The notes under the pieces: generated by a model
The model's database searches: none
What the model was told of the DNA's origin: nothing
Seen by the model: only the letters and a program-made list of their open reading frames with translations
Position numbers and translations under genes: made by a program
NCBI GenBank assembly: GCA_038256525.1
Contig: JBBSKF010000006.1
Span: 1-54,023 of the forward strand
Direction: 5' to 3'
Source: SCTD01 sp038256525
GTDB lineage: Bacteria > Actinomycetota > Actinomycetes > Mycobacteriales > SCTD01
Length of the DNA: 54,023 bases
In this document: one piece after another, positions 6,414 through 15,021 of the stretch
Layout: each line of letters starts with the position of its first letter
Position numbering within the stretch: the first letter of the stretch is position 1

Positions 6414-8687
6414 ATGCGGCTCGCCGAGCGTCTTGCCGGTGCCCACGTCCTGCTGACGGGCGCCACCGGTTTCGTCGGGGAGGCCCTGCTGGAGCGGGTG
6501 CTGACGGACCTGCCGCAGACCCGCCTCACCGTGATCGTGCGCGGGCGCCCCGCAGAGCCCGCTCTCGAGCGGGTGCGGGCGCTGCTGACCAAGCCCGCCT
6601 TCGCGGCACTGCGCGCCCGCGACGGCGCAGCGGCGGTCGATGCGCTGGTCGGCAGCCGGCTCCACGTCGTCGAGGGCGAGCTGGGTGGGCGGGTGGGCGA
6701 GCTGCCTCCCGACATCGATGTGGTCGTGCACTGCGCCGGCGAGGTGAGCTTCGACCCGCCGGTGGACGAGGGCTTCCGCACCAACCTCACCGGCACGCTG
6801 GCGCTGCTCGATGCGGTCCGTGCGACCGGTTCCCGACCGCATGTCGTCCACGTGTCCACCGCCTACGTCGCCGGTCTGCGCTCGGGGTGGGTCCCGGAGG
6901 GGCGCCACCCGCACACGGTGGACTGGCGGGCCGAGACCCGGGCGGCGCAAGCCCTCGGCGAGGGGGCGGACGCGGCCAGTCGGGTCCCGGCCGTGCTGAC
7001 CGGGCTGCTGGCCGAGGCACGACGGCACCGCGGCGCCGCCGGCCGGCAGGAGGTCGCCGTCGAAGCCGAGCGGCTGCGCCTCCGGTGGGTCGACAAGCAC
7101 CTGGTCGAGGCCGGTCGATCGCGGGCGCAGAGCCTTGGCTGGGCCGACTGCTATGCCCTCACCAAGGCATTGACCGAGCGGGCCGTCGAGGACTGCTGCG
7201 CCGAGTGGGGGGTGCCGCTGTCCATCGTGCGGCCCACCATCATCGAGAGCGCCCTGCAGCGGCCTGCGCCCGGCTGGATCGAAGGATTCAAGATGGTCGA
7301 GCCGGTGCTGCTCGCCTACGGCCAGGGTCTGCTGCCGGACATCAAGGGTGCCCCGGACACCCCCGTCGACATCGTGCCGGTCGATCTCGTCGTGGGCGCC
7401 CTGCTGGCCGCCGCTGCGTCCCCGCCGCCGATCGGCGAGCCCGCCTGGTTCCACGTGGGCTCGAGTGCCCGCAACCCGCTGCTGTTCCGGAAGCTGCACG
7501 ACTACGTACGCGCGTACTTCACCACCCACCCGATGCCCCGCCGGGGGCGCGGGAGCCACGCGGTCGCAGCCTGGGACTTCGCCGGCGAACCGCGGCTGGA
7601 GCGGCGTCTGCGCCTGGCCGAACGCGGCCATCGGGTGGCCGACCGCGCCCTGGAGGTGCTGCCCCCGTCCTCGGCGGTGCGCGGCGCCGCGGATCGGCTC
7701 GACCGGGTGGAGCGCCGGCTCCGCAGCCTGCGCCGGCTCTCGGACCTCTACGGCGCCTACACCCAGGCCGACCTGGTCTTCGGCGACAGCGGCACCCTCG
7801 CCCTCCACCGGGCGCTCGATCTCGAGGACCAGGTCGTGTTCGGCTGCGACGCGTCGGTGATCGACTGGGAGCGCTACCTGATCGACCTGCACTGCCCGGC
7901 CGTCACGGCCCTGCTGCGCTGGTCTGCGTCGCTGCCGCCGTCAGCCCGCCCGGCCCGCGGCGAGCCGGTTGCCGATCCGTCCCGCCAGGTGGTCGCCGCC
8001 TTCGACATGGACGGGACGCTGCTTCCCTCGACCGTGGTCGAGGCGCTGCTCTGGGTGCGTCTCGCGGACACCCCGCGTGGGCGGTGGCCGCGCGAACTGG
8101 TCCGCCTGGCGGCCGACCTGCCGAGGCTGCTGGCCGCCGAGCGGCACTCACGCGCCAGCGTCGTCCGCGCCGTCACGGAGCGCTACGCCGGCGCCGACGT
8201 CGAGGCGCTGACGGCGCTTGTCGACCAGCGGGTCGCCTCTGAGGTGCTGACCCGGCTGTCGCCGGCGGCTGTCCGGGCGGTCCGGGAGCACCGGGCCGCC
8301 GGGCACCGCACCGTGCTCATCACCGGCGCCCTCGACCTGTTCACCCGCCCGCTCGCCCCGCTGTTCGACGAGGTCGTCGCCGCCCGGCTCGACGTGGGAG
8401 CTGATGGTCGGGCCACCGGTCGCCTGGCCGAGCCGCCGGTGGTCGGGGAGGCGCGAGCAGCCTGGCTCGGCCGCCGGGCCGCCGAGGACGGCTGGGACCT
8501 GCCCGCGTCATCGGCCTACGCCGACGGCCTGTCGGATCTGCCGATGCTGCGGGCGGTCGGGAAGCCGGTCGCCGTCAATCCCGAGGTCGCCCTGGCGCGG
8601 CTCGCCCGCCGGGAGCGGTGGCCGGTCGTCCAGTGGACATCGACCCCCGGTCGTTCGCGGTTCGCCCTCGCCGGAGCGGGCCGTTGA
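6414..8687 (+). CDS. Fatty acyl-CoA reductase fused to HAD-IB phosphatase
   Basis: 757 residues, two enzymes. Residues 1-~480: an NAD(P)-binding reductase of the NAD_binding_4/FAR type, with TGATGF at 15-20, an HVSTAYVAG catalytic strand and the YxxxK pair in YALTK near residues 247-251. Such enzymes reduce acyl thioesters to aldehydes or alcohols. Residues ~525-757: a HAD subclass IB phosphatase with DMDGT (Asp531, Asp533), VLITGA (motif II) and YADGLSDLP near residue 702 (motif IV), all intact. HAD-IB domains also occur fused to PlsC acyltransferases, which fits the PlsC gene at the end of this operon. First gene of a four-gene unit joined by 4-base overlaps. Likely role: making a reduced lipid precursor plus a phosphate-release step. 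Substrates unproven. Confidence 0.85.
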   Translation: MRLAERLAGAHVLLTGATGFVGEALLERVLTDLPQTRLTVIVRGRPAEPALERVRALLTKPAFAALRARDGAAAVDALVGSRLHVVEGELGGRVGELPPDIDVVVHCAGEVSFDPPVDEGFRTNLTGTLALLDAVRATGSRPHVVHVSTAYVAGLRSGWVPEGRHPHTVDWRAETRAAQALGEGADAASRVPAVLTGLLAEARRHRGAAGRQEVAVEAERLRLRWVDKHLVEAGRSRAQSLGWADCYALTKALTERAVEDCCAEWGVPLSIVRPTIIESALQRPAPGWIEGFKMVEPVLLAYGQGLLPDIKGAPDTPVDIVPVDLVVGALLAAAASPPPIGEPAWFHVGSSARNPLLFRKLHDYVRAYFTTHPMPRRGRGSHAVAAWDFAGEPRLERRLRLAERGHRVADRALEVLPPSSAVRGAADRLDRVERRLRSLRRLSDLYGAYTQADLVFGDSGTLALHRALDLEDQVVFGCDASVIDWERYLIDLHCPAVTALLRWSASLPPSARPARGEPVADPSRQVVAAFDMDGTLLPSTVVEALLWVRLADTPRGRWPRELVRLAADLPRLLAAERHSRASVVRAVTERYAGADVEALTALVDQRVASEVLTRLSPAAVRAVREHRAAGHRTVLITGALDLFTRPLAPLFDEVVAARLDVGADGRATGRLAEPPVVGEARAAWLGRRAAEDGWDLPASSAYADGLSDLPMLRAVGKPVAVNPEVALARLARRERWPVVQWTSTPGRSRFALAGAGR

Positions 8688-9862
8688 GGGCGCTCGAGGT
8701 CTACCGGTCGCTGCCCCGCTTCCTCGCCGCCCGGGCCGTCTCGAGCCGGCTCCCGGCGGCCGCAGCAGCAGGCGTCGCGCCCCTTCGGCTGGCCACCCGC
8801 GAGGCGCCGCCGCTGCCCGGCCCAGGGTGGGTCCGGGTGCTCCCCCGGCTGTCGGGCATCTGCGGCAGCGACCTCGCCACCGTGACCGGGGCGGCGTCGT
8901 TCTACCTGTCCCCGCTGGTCTCCCTGCCGTTCACTCCCGGCCACGAGGTGGTGGGCGAGCTGCTCGACGACGCCCCCGGCCTGCCGGTGGGCAGCCGCGT
9001 CGTGCTCGACCCCGTGCTGTCGTGCCGGGCGCGCAACCTCGAGGGCTGCCCGGCCTGCTCGTCCGGCGCGGCGAACCGCTGCGCCCGCGTCACGCTCGGC
9101 CACCTGTCGCCCGGCCTGCAGACCGGGTTCTGCGCCGACACCGGAGGTGGCTGGTCCGATCAGCTCGTGGCCCACTGCTCGCAGCTGCATGCCGTCCCGG
9201 ACGAGGTCCCCGACGAGCGGGCGGTGCTCGCCGAGCCGCTGGCCTGCGCAGTGCACGCCGCCCGCCGCGCCTTCGCCGAGCCCGGCAGCTCGGTGCTGGT
9301 GGTGGGGGCGGGCATGGTCGGGCTGCTCGTGCTCCATGCCCTTCGGGCGCTCACACCGGCCGGCCGGATCACCGTCGTCGCCAAGCATGCGCGGCAGGCC
9401 CAGCTGGCCCGCGACCTCGGGGCCGACGAGGTGGTCCTGCCGAAGGCGGCCCTGACGGCCGTCCGCCGGTCCACCGCCGCCGTCCGGCTCTCGCCCGAGC
9501 GCGGCAGCGACCTGCTGCTCGGCGGGGTCGACATCGCCGTCGAGTGCGCTGGTTCGGCGTCCGGTCTGGAGCAGGCGCTGCGGGCCACCCGGGCCGGCGG
9601 TCGCGTCGTGCTCGCCGGGATGCCTGCCCCGGCGGACCTGTCGCCGGTGTGGTTCCGAGAGCTGGAGCTGGTGGGCTCCTACGCGAGCGCCGGTGACGAC
9701 CTCGCCGTCGCGCTAAGCCTGTTGACTGACCCGCGGCTCGCTGCCCTTCGTACATCCTGGCATCCGTTGACTCGCTTTCGCGAGGCGCTGGACGAGGCCG
9801 GCGACGCCGGACGCCTCGGACTGGCCAAGGTCGGCTTCGACCTGAGGAGGGAGAGCGCATGA
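8684..9862 (+). CDS. Zinc-dependent alcohol dehydrogenase (MDR family)
   Basis: 392 residues from a TTG start that overlaps the previous stop as TTGA; this start gives the MRALEVYRSLP N-terminus usual for the family, whereas the in-frame ATG 8618 adds 22 unlikely residues. Catalytic zinc ligands are in place: Cys60 in SGICGSD, then GHE at 86-88. A cysteine-rich stretch (CPACSSGAANRC) is the structural zinc loop, and VVGAGMVG is the NAD(P)-binding turn. It probably interconverts an alcohol and an aldehyde or ketone produced or used by the upstream reductase. Ends in ATGA overlap with the LarA-like gene. Confidence 0.85.
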   Translation: MRALEVYRSLPRFLAARAVSSRLPAAAAAGVAPLRLATREAPPLPGPGWVRVLPRLSGICGSDLATVTGAASFYLSPLVSLPFTPGHEVVGELLDDAPGLPVGSRVVLDPVLSCRARNLEGCPACSSGAANRCARVTLGHLSPGLQTGFCADTGGGWSDQLVAHCSQLHAVPDEVPDERAVLAEPLACAVHAARRAFAEPGSSVLVVGAGMVGLLVLHALRALTPAGRITVVAKHARQAQLARDLGADEVVLPKAALTAVRRSTAAVRLSPERGSDLLLGGVDIAVECAGSASGLEQALRATRAGGRVVLAGMPAPADLSPVWFRELELVGSYASAGDDLAVALSLLTDPRLAALRTSWHPLTRFREALDEAGDAGRLGLAKVGFDLRRESA

Positions 9863-11436
9863 GACCGGGATTCGTCCTGGAGGTCGACGAGCGCACGCCA
9901 CCGCTGCTCGTGCACCGGGGGGACAGCTTCGGGCTGGAGCGGTTCCCGCTCGGCTCCCGCGTCGTCTACCCGCCGGAGTCGCTGCCGGGTCTGCCCGACG
10001 TCCGCTCTGCCATCGCGCAGGCTCTGGAGCATCCGCTGGACAGTGAGCCGCTGCGGGTGCTGCTTCGAGCCGGGATGCGGCTGACCATCGCCTTCGACGA
10101 CATCTCGCTGCCCTTGCCGCCGATGCGCACCCCCGACATCCGCCAGCAGGTGATCGAGCAGGTGCTCGAGCTCGCTGCGGCTGCCGACGTCGACGACGTC
10201 GAGCTGGTCGTCGCGAACGCCCTGCACCGCCGGATGACCGGACCGGAGATCCGTCGCATCGTGGGCGACCGCGTCTACCGCAGCTTCTGGCCGCATGCGC
10301 TCACCAACCACGACGCCGAGGACCGCGCGAACCTGATCCACCTCGGGCTCACCGACGAGGGCGAGGACGTCGAGATCAACAGGCGGGCAGGCACGAGCGA
10401 CCTGCTCGTCTACGTCAACGTCAACCTGGTGTCGATGGACGGCGGCTGGAAGAGCACCGCGATCGGGCTCGCGTCGTACGCCTCGCTGCGACACCACCAC
10501 AACACCCGCACGATGCGCCATTCCCGGTCGTTCATGGACCACAAGGCAAGTGCGCTTCACTCCAGCGCCTGGCGCATGGGCCGGCTGCTGCAGGAGCACG
10601 TGCCGGTCTTCCAGATCGAGACGACGCTGAACAACCAGGCCTTCCCCACGTCGTACGCCTTCCTCACCAAGCGTGAGTGGGAGTGGTCACCGCGCGACCA
10701 GGCGATGTTCTGGGCGGTGAAGAACGGGCTCGACCGGGCGCCCGGACGGCTGCGGCGCAAGGCGTTGTCCGACCTCGTCGCGGACTACGCGGTGACGTCC
10801 GTGCAGGCCGGTGCGGTCGAGCCGGTGCACGAGCTCACGGTGGCGAACGTCCATCGTCAGCAGCTCGTCGAGGTGAGCGGCCAGAGCGACGTGCTCGTGT
10901 TCGGGCTCCCCTACCTGTGCCCCTACAACGTCAACAGCTCGGTGATGAACCCGGTGCTCGCGATGTGCCTCGGGCTGGGCTACTTCTTCAACATGTACAG
11001 AGGCTCGCCGCTGGTCCGTAAGGGCGGCGCGCTGATCCTCTATCACCCGGTGCCGAACGCGTTCGACCAGCTGCACCACCCATCCTACGTCGACTTCTTC
11101 GAGGAGGTTCTCGCCGAGTCCACCGACCCGGCGATCATCGAGGAGCGGTTCGAGAAGCAGTATGCGACCGACCCCTGGTACACCCACCTCTACCGGACCT
11201 CGCACGCCTATCACGGCGTTCACCCCTTCTACATGTGGTACTGGGGGGCGCACGCGCTGGAGCATCTCGGTGACGTGGTCTGGGTCGGCGGCGACCGCAG
11301 AGCAGTGAAGCGGATGGGTTTTCGAAGCGCCTCGACGCTGGCCGATGCGCTGTCGATGGTCGCTGGAAGCGTCGGCAGCTCGCCCAGCATCACCTACCAG
11401 CACAATCCGCCGCACTCGATCGCGGACGTCCGGTGA
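9859..11436 (+). CDS. LarA-like (lactate racemase N-terminal domain) protein
   Basis: 525 residues. The N-terminal half resembles LarA/DUF2088: LTIAFDDISLPLPP corresponds to the DITRP strand, ANALHRRMT to the GTHR motif (catalytic His) and TNHDAEDR to the NHD motif. GGWKS resembles the GGxK loop. By my reading the pincer-binding Lys is Arg (INRRAG), and the His that ligates nickel in true LarA is not visible before GGWKS, so a nickel-pincer racemase reaction is doubtful. The C-terminal half (YRTSHAYHGVHPFYMWYWG) is aromatic- and His-rich and not recognised. Coupled by ATGA and GTGA overlaps, so it should act in the same pathway. Function unknown. Confidence 0.75.
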   Translation: MRPGFVLEVDERTPPLLVHRGDSFGLERFPLGSRVVYPPESLPGLPDVRSAIAQALEHPLDSEPLRVLLRAGMRLTIAFDDISLPLPPMRTPDIRQQVIEQVLELAAAADVDDVELVVANALHRRMTGPEIRRIVGDRVYRSFWPHALTNHDAEDRANLIHLGLTDEGEDVEINRRAGTSDLLVYVNVNLVSMDGGWKSTAIGLASYASLRHHHNTRTMRHSRSFMDHKASALHSSAWRMGRLLQEHVPVFQIETTLNNQAFPTSYAFLTKREWEWSPRDQAMFWAVKNGLDRAPGRLRRKALSDLVADYAVTSVQAGAVEPVHELTVANVHRQQLVEVSGQSDVLVFGLPYLCPYNVNSSVMNPVLAMCLGLGYFFNMYRGSPLVRKGGALILYHPVPNAFDQLHHPSYVDFFEEVLAESTDPAIIEERFEKQYATDPWYTHLYRTSHAYHGVHPFYMWYWGAHALEHLGDVVWVGGDRRAVKRMGFRSASTLADALSMVAGSVGSSPSITYQHNPPHSIADVR

Positions 11437-12332
11437 GCTCGCTCACCCGGCTGGCTCGGGACTTTCGCTGGGGTCACGTGCCTTCCGTGCCCGCGACCGC
11501 CCCCCGCCGCGAGGTCGCGCCGGTGCGCGAGGTGTCGACCGCGTGGGCGCGCACTCCCCTCGCAAGGGGGGTGCGCGCGGTCGCGCAGGCCGGGGTGCTG
11601 GCGCCACTCGTCCGGGCAGAGGTGCGGCTGCAGGTCACCGGCGCCGCCCGGCTGACCGCGCTGGGAGACGAGGCCGCGGTGCTGGTGCTCAATCACACCT
11701 CCCACCTGGACACCGCGGCGCTGCTCACCGCGCTGCCGTCGCCGGTGCGCGCACGCACCGTCGTGGCCGCCGCCGCCGACTACTTCTTCACCTCGTGGTG
11801 GAAGGCCGCCGGCACGGCGCTGGTGTTCGGCACCGTGCCGATCGAGCGCCGCGGCGGCGCGCCGACGGACACTCCGGTCCGGTTGCTCGCGCAGGGGTGG
11901 AACGTCGTCGTCTATCCCGAGGGCAGTCGATCGCATGACGGGTGGTCCACCCGGTTCCGGCCGGGCGCCGCGGCGCTGGCCCTCGCGTGCGGGGCGCCGA
12001 TCGTGCCGGTGGCCGTACGCGGTTCGTACACCGCGATGCCGAGGGGGCGCTCCTGGCCCACGCCCGGTCGGCCGCGTGTGAGCGTGGTGTTCGGCGATCC
12101 CTTGCGAGCCGCCCCGGGTGAGGACGCGCTGTCCTTCACCGGCCGCGCCCGGGCCGAGGTCGCCCGGCTGCTCGACGAGGACGAGACCGACTGGTGGTCC
12201 TCGCTCCGCCGGTCCAGCGGGGGCCAGCAGCCGGCGCTGCAGGGACCGCCGGCCGGCTCGTGGCGGCGCACCTGGGCATCGACCCGGCCGGTCGAGTCGC
12301 CACCCGGCGCCGGGCCCCAGGTGTGGACGTAA
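11433..12332 (+). CDS. 1-acyl-sn-glycerol-3-phosphate acyltransferase-like (PlsC family)
   Basis: 299 residues. PlsC motifs: NHTSHLD (catalytic His88 and Asp93), YPEGSRS near residue 161-167 and IVPVAVRG after it. It transfers an acyl chain to a hydroxyl of a glycerol-phosphate-like acceptor at the inner membrane face. GTG 11433 overlaps the previous stop (GTGA). The C-terminal ~50 residues are low-complexity and Pro/Ser/Gln-rich, beyond the usual family end. As the last gene of the operon it probably performs the esterification step. Acceptor unknown. Confidence 0.9.
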   Translation: MSSLTRLARDFRWGHVPSVPATAPRREVAPVREVSTAWARTPLARGVRAVAQAGVLAPLVRAEVRLQVTGAARLTALGDEAAVLVLNHTSHLDTAALLTALPSPVRARTVVAAAADYFFTSWWKAAGTALVFGTVPIERRGGAPTDTPVRLLAQGWNVVVYPEGSRSHDGWSTRFRPGAAALALACGAPIVPVAVRGSYTAMPRGRSWPTPGRPRVSVVFGDPLRAAPGEDALSFTGRARAEVARLLDEDETDWWSSLRRSSGGQQPALQGPPAGSWRRTWASTRPVESPPGAGPQVWT

Positions 12333-12384
12333 GCCGCGGACAGCGCGGTATCAGGACGGCAGCCAGTCCCTCTGATCGGTGACT

Positions 12385-12409
12385 GACGACCCCGCGGCGC
12401 GGGATCGTC
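12385..12409 (+). promoter_or_regulatory. Hairpin between the plsC-like and usp-like genes
   Basis: GACGACCCCGCG and CGCGGGATCGTC pair with one G-T wobble around a single base. It lies 53 bp after the plsC-like stop and just before the ribosome site of the next gene. It could terminate the first operon or sit in the leader of the second; there is no T-run. Confidence 0.45.
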
Positions 12410-12426
12410 CCATTGATGGAGGGGAC

Positions 12427-12825
12427 ATGATCGAGAGAATTCTGGTCGGCACACCGACCACGAGTGAGGCCGCCGCCACCCTGATGGCGGCTGCGGAACT
12501 GGCCACCACCCATGACGCGGAACTTCTCGTCCTGCAGGTGGAACCGATTCTGGACGCCCGTTCGGTCTTTGACCCGAACGGTGTGCCAGACCCCCGCCAC
12601 TACCTGATCCCGATGCAGCGGAGCTTCCCCCAGCTGCGAGTCCGCAGCGTGCAGGCCAAGGGAAATGCACTTCGCGCGGTGTGCAGCGCCGCCGAGCAGG
12701 AGGGCTCCGACCTCATCGTCGTCCCCCGGGCCCGGCGCGGTTCTGTCAGCAGCATGCTGTCGCGGCGGGCGTCGAAGGCGCTGGTTTCACGGGCGTCATG
12801 TCCAGTCCTGCTCATCGCGTCGTGA
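12427..12825 (+). CDS. Universal stress protein-like, degenerate ATP site
   Basis: 132 residues, a single UspA-type Rossmann domain: IERILVGTPTTSEA at the start, SDLIVVPRARRGS in the middle, CPVLLIAS at the end. The ATP-binding signature G-2x-G-9x-G(S/T) is eroded to R-2x-G-9x-AS, so nucleotide binding is doubtful and it may belong to the non-ATP class. ATG 12427 is preceded by GGAGGGG, better than the in-frame ATG at 12379. It overlaps the following membrane protein gene, suggesting a joint role. Confidence 0.8.
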   Translation: MIERILVGTPTTSEAAATLMAAAELATTHDAELLVLQVEPILDARSVFDPNGVPDPRHYLIPMQRSFPQLRVRSVQAKGNALRAVCSAAEQEGSDLIVVPRARRGSVSSMLSRRASKALVSRASCPVLLIAS

Positions 12826-13457
12826 CCGCGCCGGGGGGCAGGGCTCTGCAGATCCGCGTGGTGACCGCGATCGAGGCCGTTCTCGCGTTCTACCGGCAGC
12901 CGATGGGTGTCGCTGCCCTCCTGGCCAGTTCGCTGCTGCTCAGCTTCGGCGGCGGGGCCGTGATGTTCTGGTTCCACGCCATCGTGCGCGGCGAGCAGGG
13001 GCCCGCCATCGGTGACACCTCCCATTGGCTGCTGGACTCGACGTTGGGATTTGTCGGTCTCACGCCGGTGCTCGCGCTCATCCTGCCGCTGGGCATCTGC
13101 GCAGTGGGCGCCGTCGGCCGGTTCGGGCGATGGGCCTACGTCGTCACGGTGGCTGTCCTGTTCACGCTGCTGACCGGTCCGGGTCCGTTCCTGCACAATC
13201 AGATCGCCGGAGCCGGTACGCCACTTGCTCGCACCGCGACTGATGTCCTCGGACACGACTCGACTGTCGCTGCCCGCAATCTGCAGGTCCACGAACGGTC
13301 ACCGGTCAGCGAGGGTCTGCTGCAACTGGCCGTCGGCCTGCCCGTCTACCTGCTCTGCACCTGGCTGGCCCTGCGGCTGGTCCGGACGATCGTCGGGCAC
13401 ACCCGGCGCCACACGACCAGGGCCGCGAGCCTGCCCGCCAGCTGTTCGACCGCCTGA
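12822..13457 (+). CDS. Four-helix integral membrane protein, unknown function
   Basis: 211 residues from GTG 12822, which overlaps the preceding TGA (GTGA). An in-frame ATG at 12798 is the alternative. Hydrophobic segments are visible in four places: GVAALLASSLLLSF, STLGFVGLTPVLALILPLG, WAYVVTVAVLFTLL and LLQLAVGLPVYLLCTWLAL. The loop between helices 3 and 4 contains GPFLHNQIAG and a His/Asp-bearing stretch and would be on one face. The tail is Arg-, Thr- and His-rich. I do not recognise the family. It lies between the USP-like gene and the haloperoxidase. Confidence 0.7.
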   Translation: MTAPGGRALQIRVVTAIEAVLAFYRQPMGVAALLASSLLLSFGGGAVMFWFHAIVRGEQGPAIGDTSHWLLDSTLGFVGLTPVLALILPLGICAVGAVGRFGRWAYVVTVAVLFTLLTGPGPFLHNQIAGAGTPLARTATDVLGHDSTVAARNLQVHERSPVSEGLLQLAVGLPVYLLCTWLALRLVRTIVGHTRRHTTRAASLPASCSTA

Positions 13458-13530
13458 CACGCCATCGGCGTCTCAGGATTCACACGCCTTCGCCAGCAGG
13501 CGTCGGTGACACTCGAGGGGGAGAACTGAC

Positions 13531-14958
13531 ATGCACAACGATCCGATCCTGTACTGGAACGCGGTGGCGCTCGAAGCCAACCGCATCAGCCACACCAACG
13601 GCAAGAGGGAGCAGACCGGGCCGACCCTGAGCTCGCGGGCGCTCGCCATCGTGCACCTGGCGATGTACGACTCGTTCGTCGGGACCGACAAGGCCACGAC
13701 TCCGGCTCAGCCGCACTACCTGCCCAACCCGCCCACCGCGGCGCCGAACGCGTCCATCGAGGCCGCTGTCGCCGCTTCCGCGCACCTCACGCTGAGCCGG
13801 TTGTTCCCCAGCCAGAAGGCCTACTTCAACGACAAGCTCGCCGAGGCTCCGATCCTGCCGGCAGGCAGGGCCGAGGGGACGGACTACGGCCTGCAGGTCG
13901 GTGCGGCAATCCTGGCGGACCGTCAAGGCGATCCGGACGCCGGTGACTTCGGCTTCGAGGTCCCGGTGAAGCGTGAGGGGCACCGCCCCGACCCCGACGA
14001 CGCGGGTCAAGGGCACCACGCCCCCTACTACGGAGACCGGTCGTCCTGCTTCGCAGTGCAGGTCCCGCACGTGCTGGATGAATATCCGGCGGTGACGACC
14101 AAGCCCTACTTGGACGCCGTCCGCGAGGTCCGGGCCAAGGGCATCGCCACCGAGTTGATGGGTACGGTCAGCTCCAGTCAGCGGCGCAGGGCCGAGGAGA
14201 CGGTGATCGGCCTGTACTGGGCCTACGACGGAGCCTCCGGATTGGGCACGCCCCCCCGGCTCTACAACCAGATCGTGCGCGAGGTCGCCGACGGTCAGAA
14301 CAGCACGCCGGCGCAGAACGCGCGGTTGTTCGCCCTCGTCAACGTGGCCATGGCCGATGCCGGCATCCTCGCCTGGCGGGAGAAGTACAAGCACAACCTG
14401 TGGCGGCCGGTGCTTGGCGTGCGGGAGCACGACGAGTCGATGGGCCCCCTTGGTCAGGGTCAGAGCTCATATGACAACGAGAGCGACCCGACCTGGTTGC
14501 CGTGCGGCGCACCCAACACGAATATGACGGGCAAGAAGAACGTGACGCCGCCCTTCCCTGCCTACCCGTCGGGGCATGCCACCTTTGGCGCCGCGGCCTT
14601 CCAGATGACCCGGCTGTTCTTCCTCGAGGACGTAGCGCTCCAGAACAAGCCGGACGACCTCTTCAAAGACCGCACCTTCGTCTCCGAGGAGATGAACGGC
14701 GTGAATACCGACAACAAGGGCACCGTGCGGCCGCGGCACGTCCGCAGGTTCGACGGCGGTCTTTGGGAGATGATCGAGGAGAACGGGCGCAGTCGGGTCT
14801 ACCTCGGGGTGCACTGGGTGTTCGACGCCTTCGCCGTCAAGAACAACGGCAAGCCCGATCTGGACCAGAACATCGGCGGCGTCCCCCTGGGCCTCAACAT
14901 CGCGGAGGACATCTACAAGACCGGGATGAAGCGCTCGATCGTCGGGCCGCTTCCGTAG
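13531..14958 (+). CDS. Vanadium-dependent haloperoxidase family protein
   Basis: 475 residues. The vanadate pocket common to haloperoxidases and PAP2 phosphatases is complete: Lys and Arg in KYKHNLWRP, PSGHATFG with the acid-base His, and RVYLGVHWVFDA with the Arg and the His that bonds vanadium. The protein would oxidise halides with H2O2, or act as a phosphatase if vanadate is not bound. No signal peptide is visible, so a cytoplasmic location is likely, unlike secreted bacterial homologues. A strong GGGGGAG ribosome site precedes ATG 13531. Halide preference cannot be read from the sequence. Confidence 0.88.
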   Translation: MHNDPILYWNAVALEANRISHTNGKREQTGPTLSSRALAIVHLAMYDSFVGTDKATTPAQPHYLPNPPTAAPNASIEAAVAASAHLTLSRLFPSQKAYFNDKLAEAPILPAGRAEGTDYGLQVGAAILADRQGDPDAGDFGFEVPVKREGHRPDPDDAGQGHHAPYYGDRSSCFAVQVPHVLDEYPAVTTKPYLDAVREVRAKGIATELMGTVSSSQRRRAEETVIGLYWAYDGASGLGTPPRLYNQIVREVADGQNSTPAQNARLFALVNVAMADAGILAWREKYKHNLWRPVLGVREHDESMGPLGQGQSSYDNESDPTWLPCGAPNTNMTGKKNVTPPFPAYPSGHATFGAAAFQMTRLFFLEDVALQNKPDDLFKDRTFVSEEMNGVNTDNKGTVRPRHVRRFDGGLWEMIEENGRSRVYLGVHWVFDAFAVKNNGKPDLDQNIGGVPLGLNIAEDIYKTGMKRSIVGPLP

Positions 14959-14977
14959 CGGTCAGTCAGCGCCAGCA

Positions 14978-15013
14978 GCGAGGGTGGGCCGGGGCTTCTC
15001 GGTCCACCCTCGC
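14978..15013. terminator. Hairpin between convergent haloperoxidase and secreted-protein genes
   Basis: GCGAGGGTGG (14978..14987) and CCACCCTCGC (15004..15013) form a perfect 10-bp stem with a 16-nt loop, 19 bp after the haloperoxidase stop. It serves both strands. No T-run is present, as is common in high-GC genomes. Confidence 0.65.
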
Positions 15014-15021
15014 CGGTTCGG

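Noticed and set aside
13531..14958. Secreted haloperoxidase
   Set aside because: The N-terminus (MHNDPILYWNAVALEANRIS) has no Sec or Tat signal, and the strong ribosome site fixes this start.
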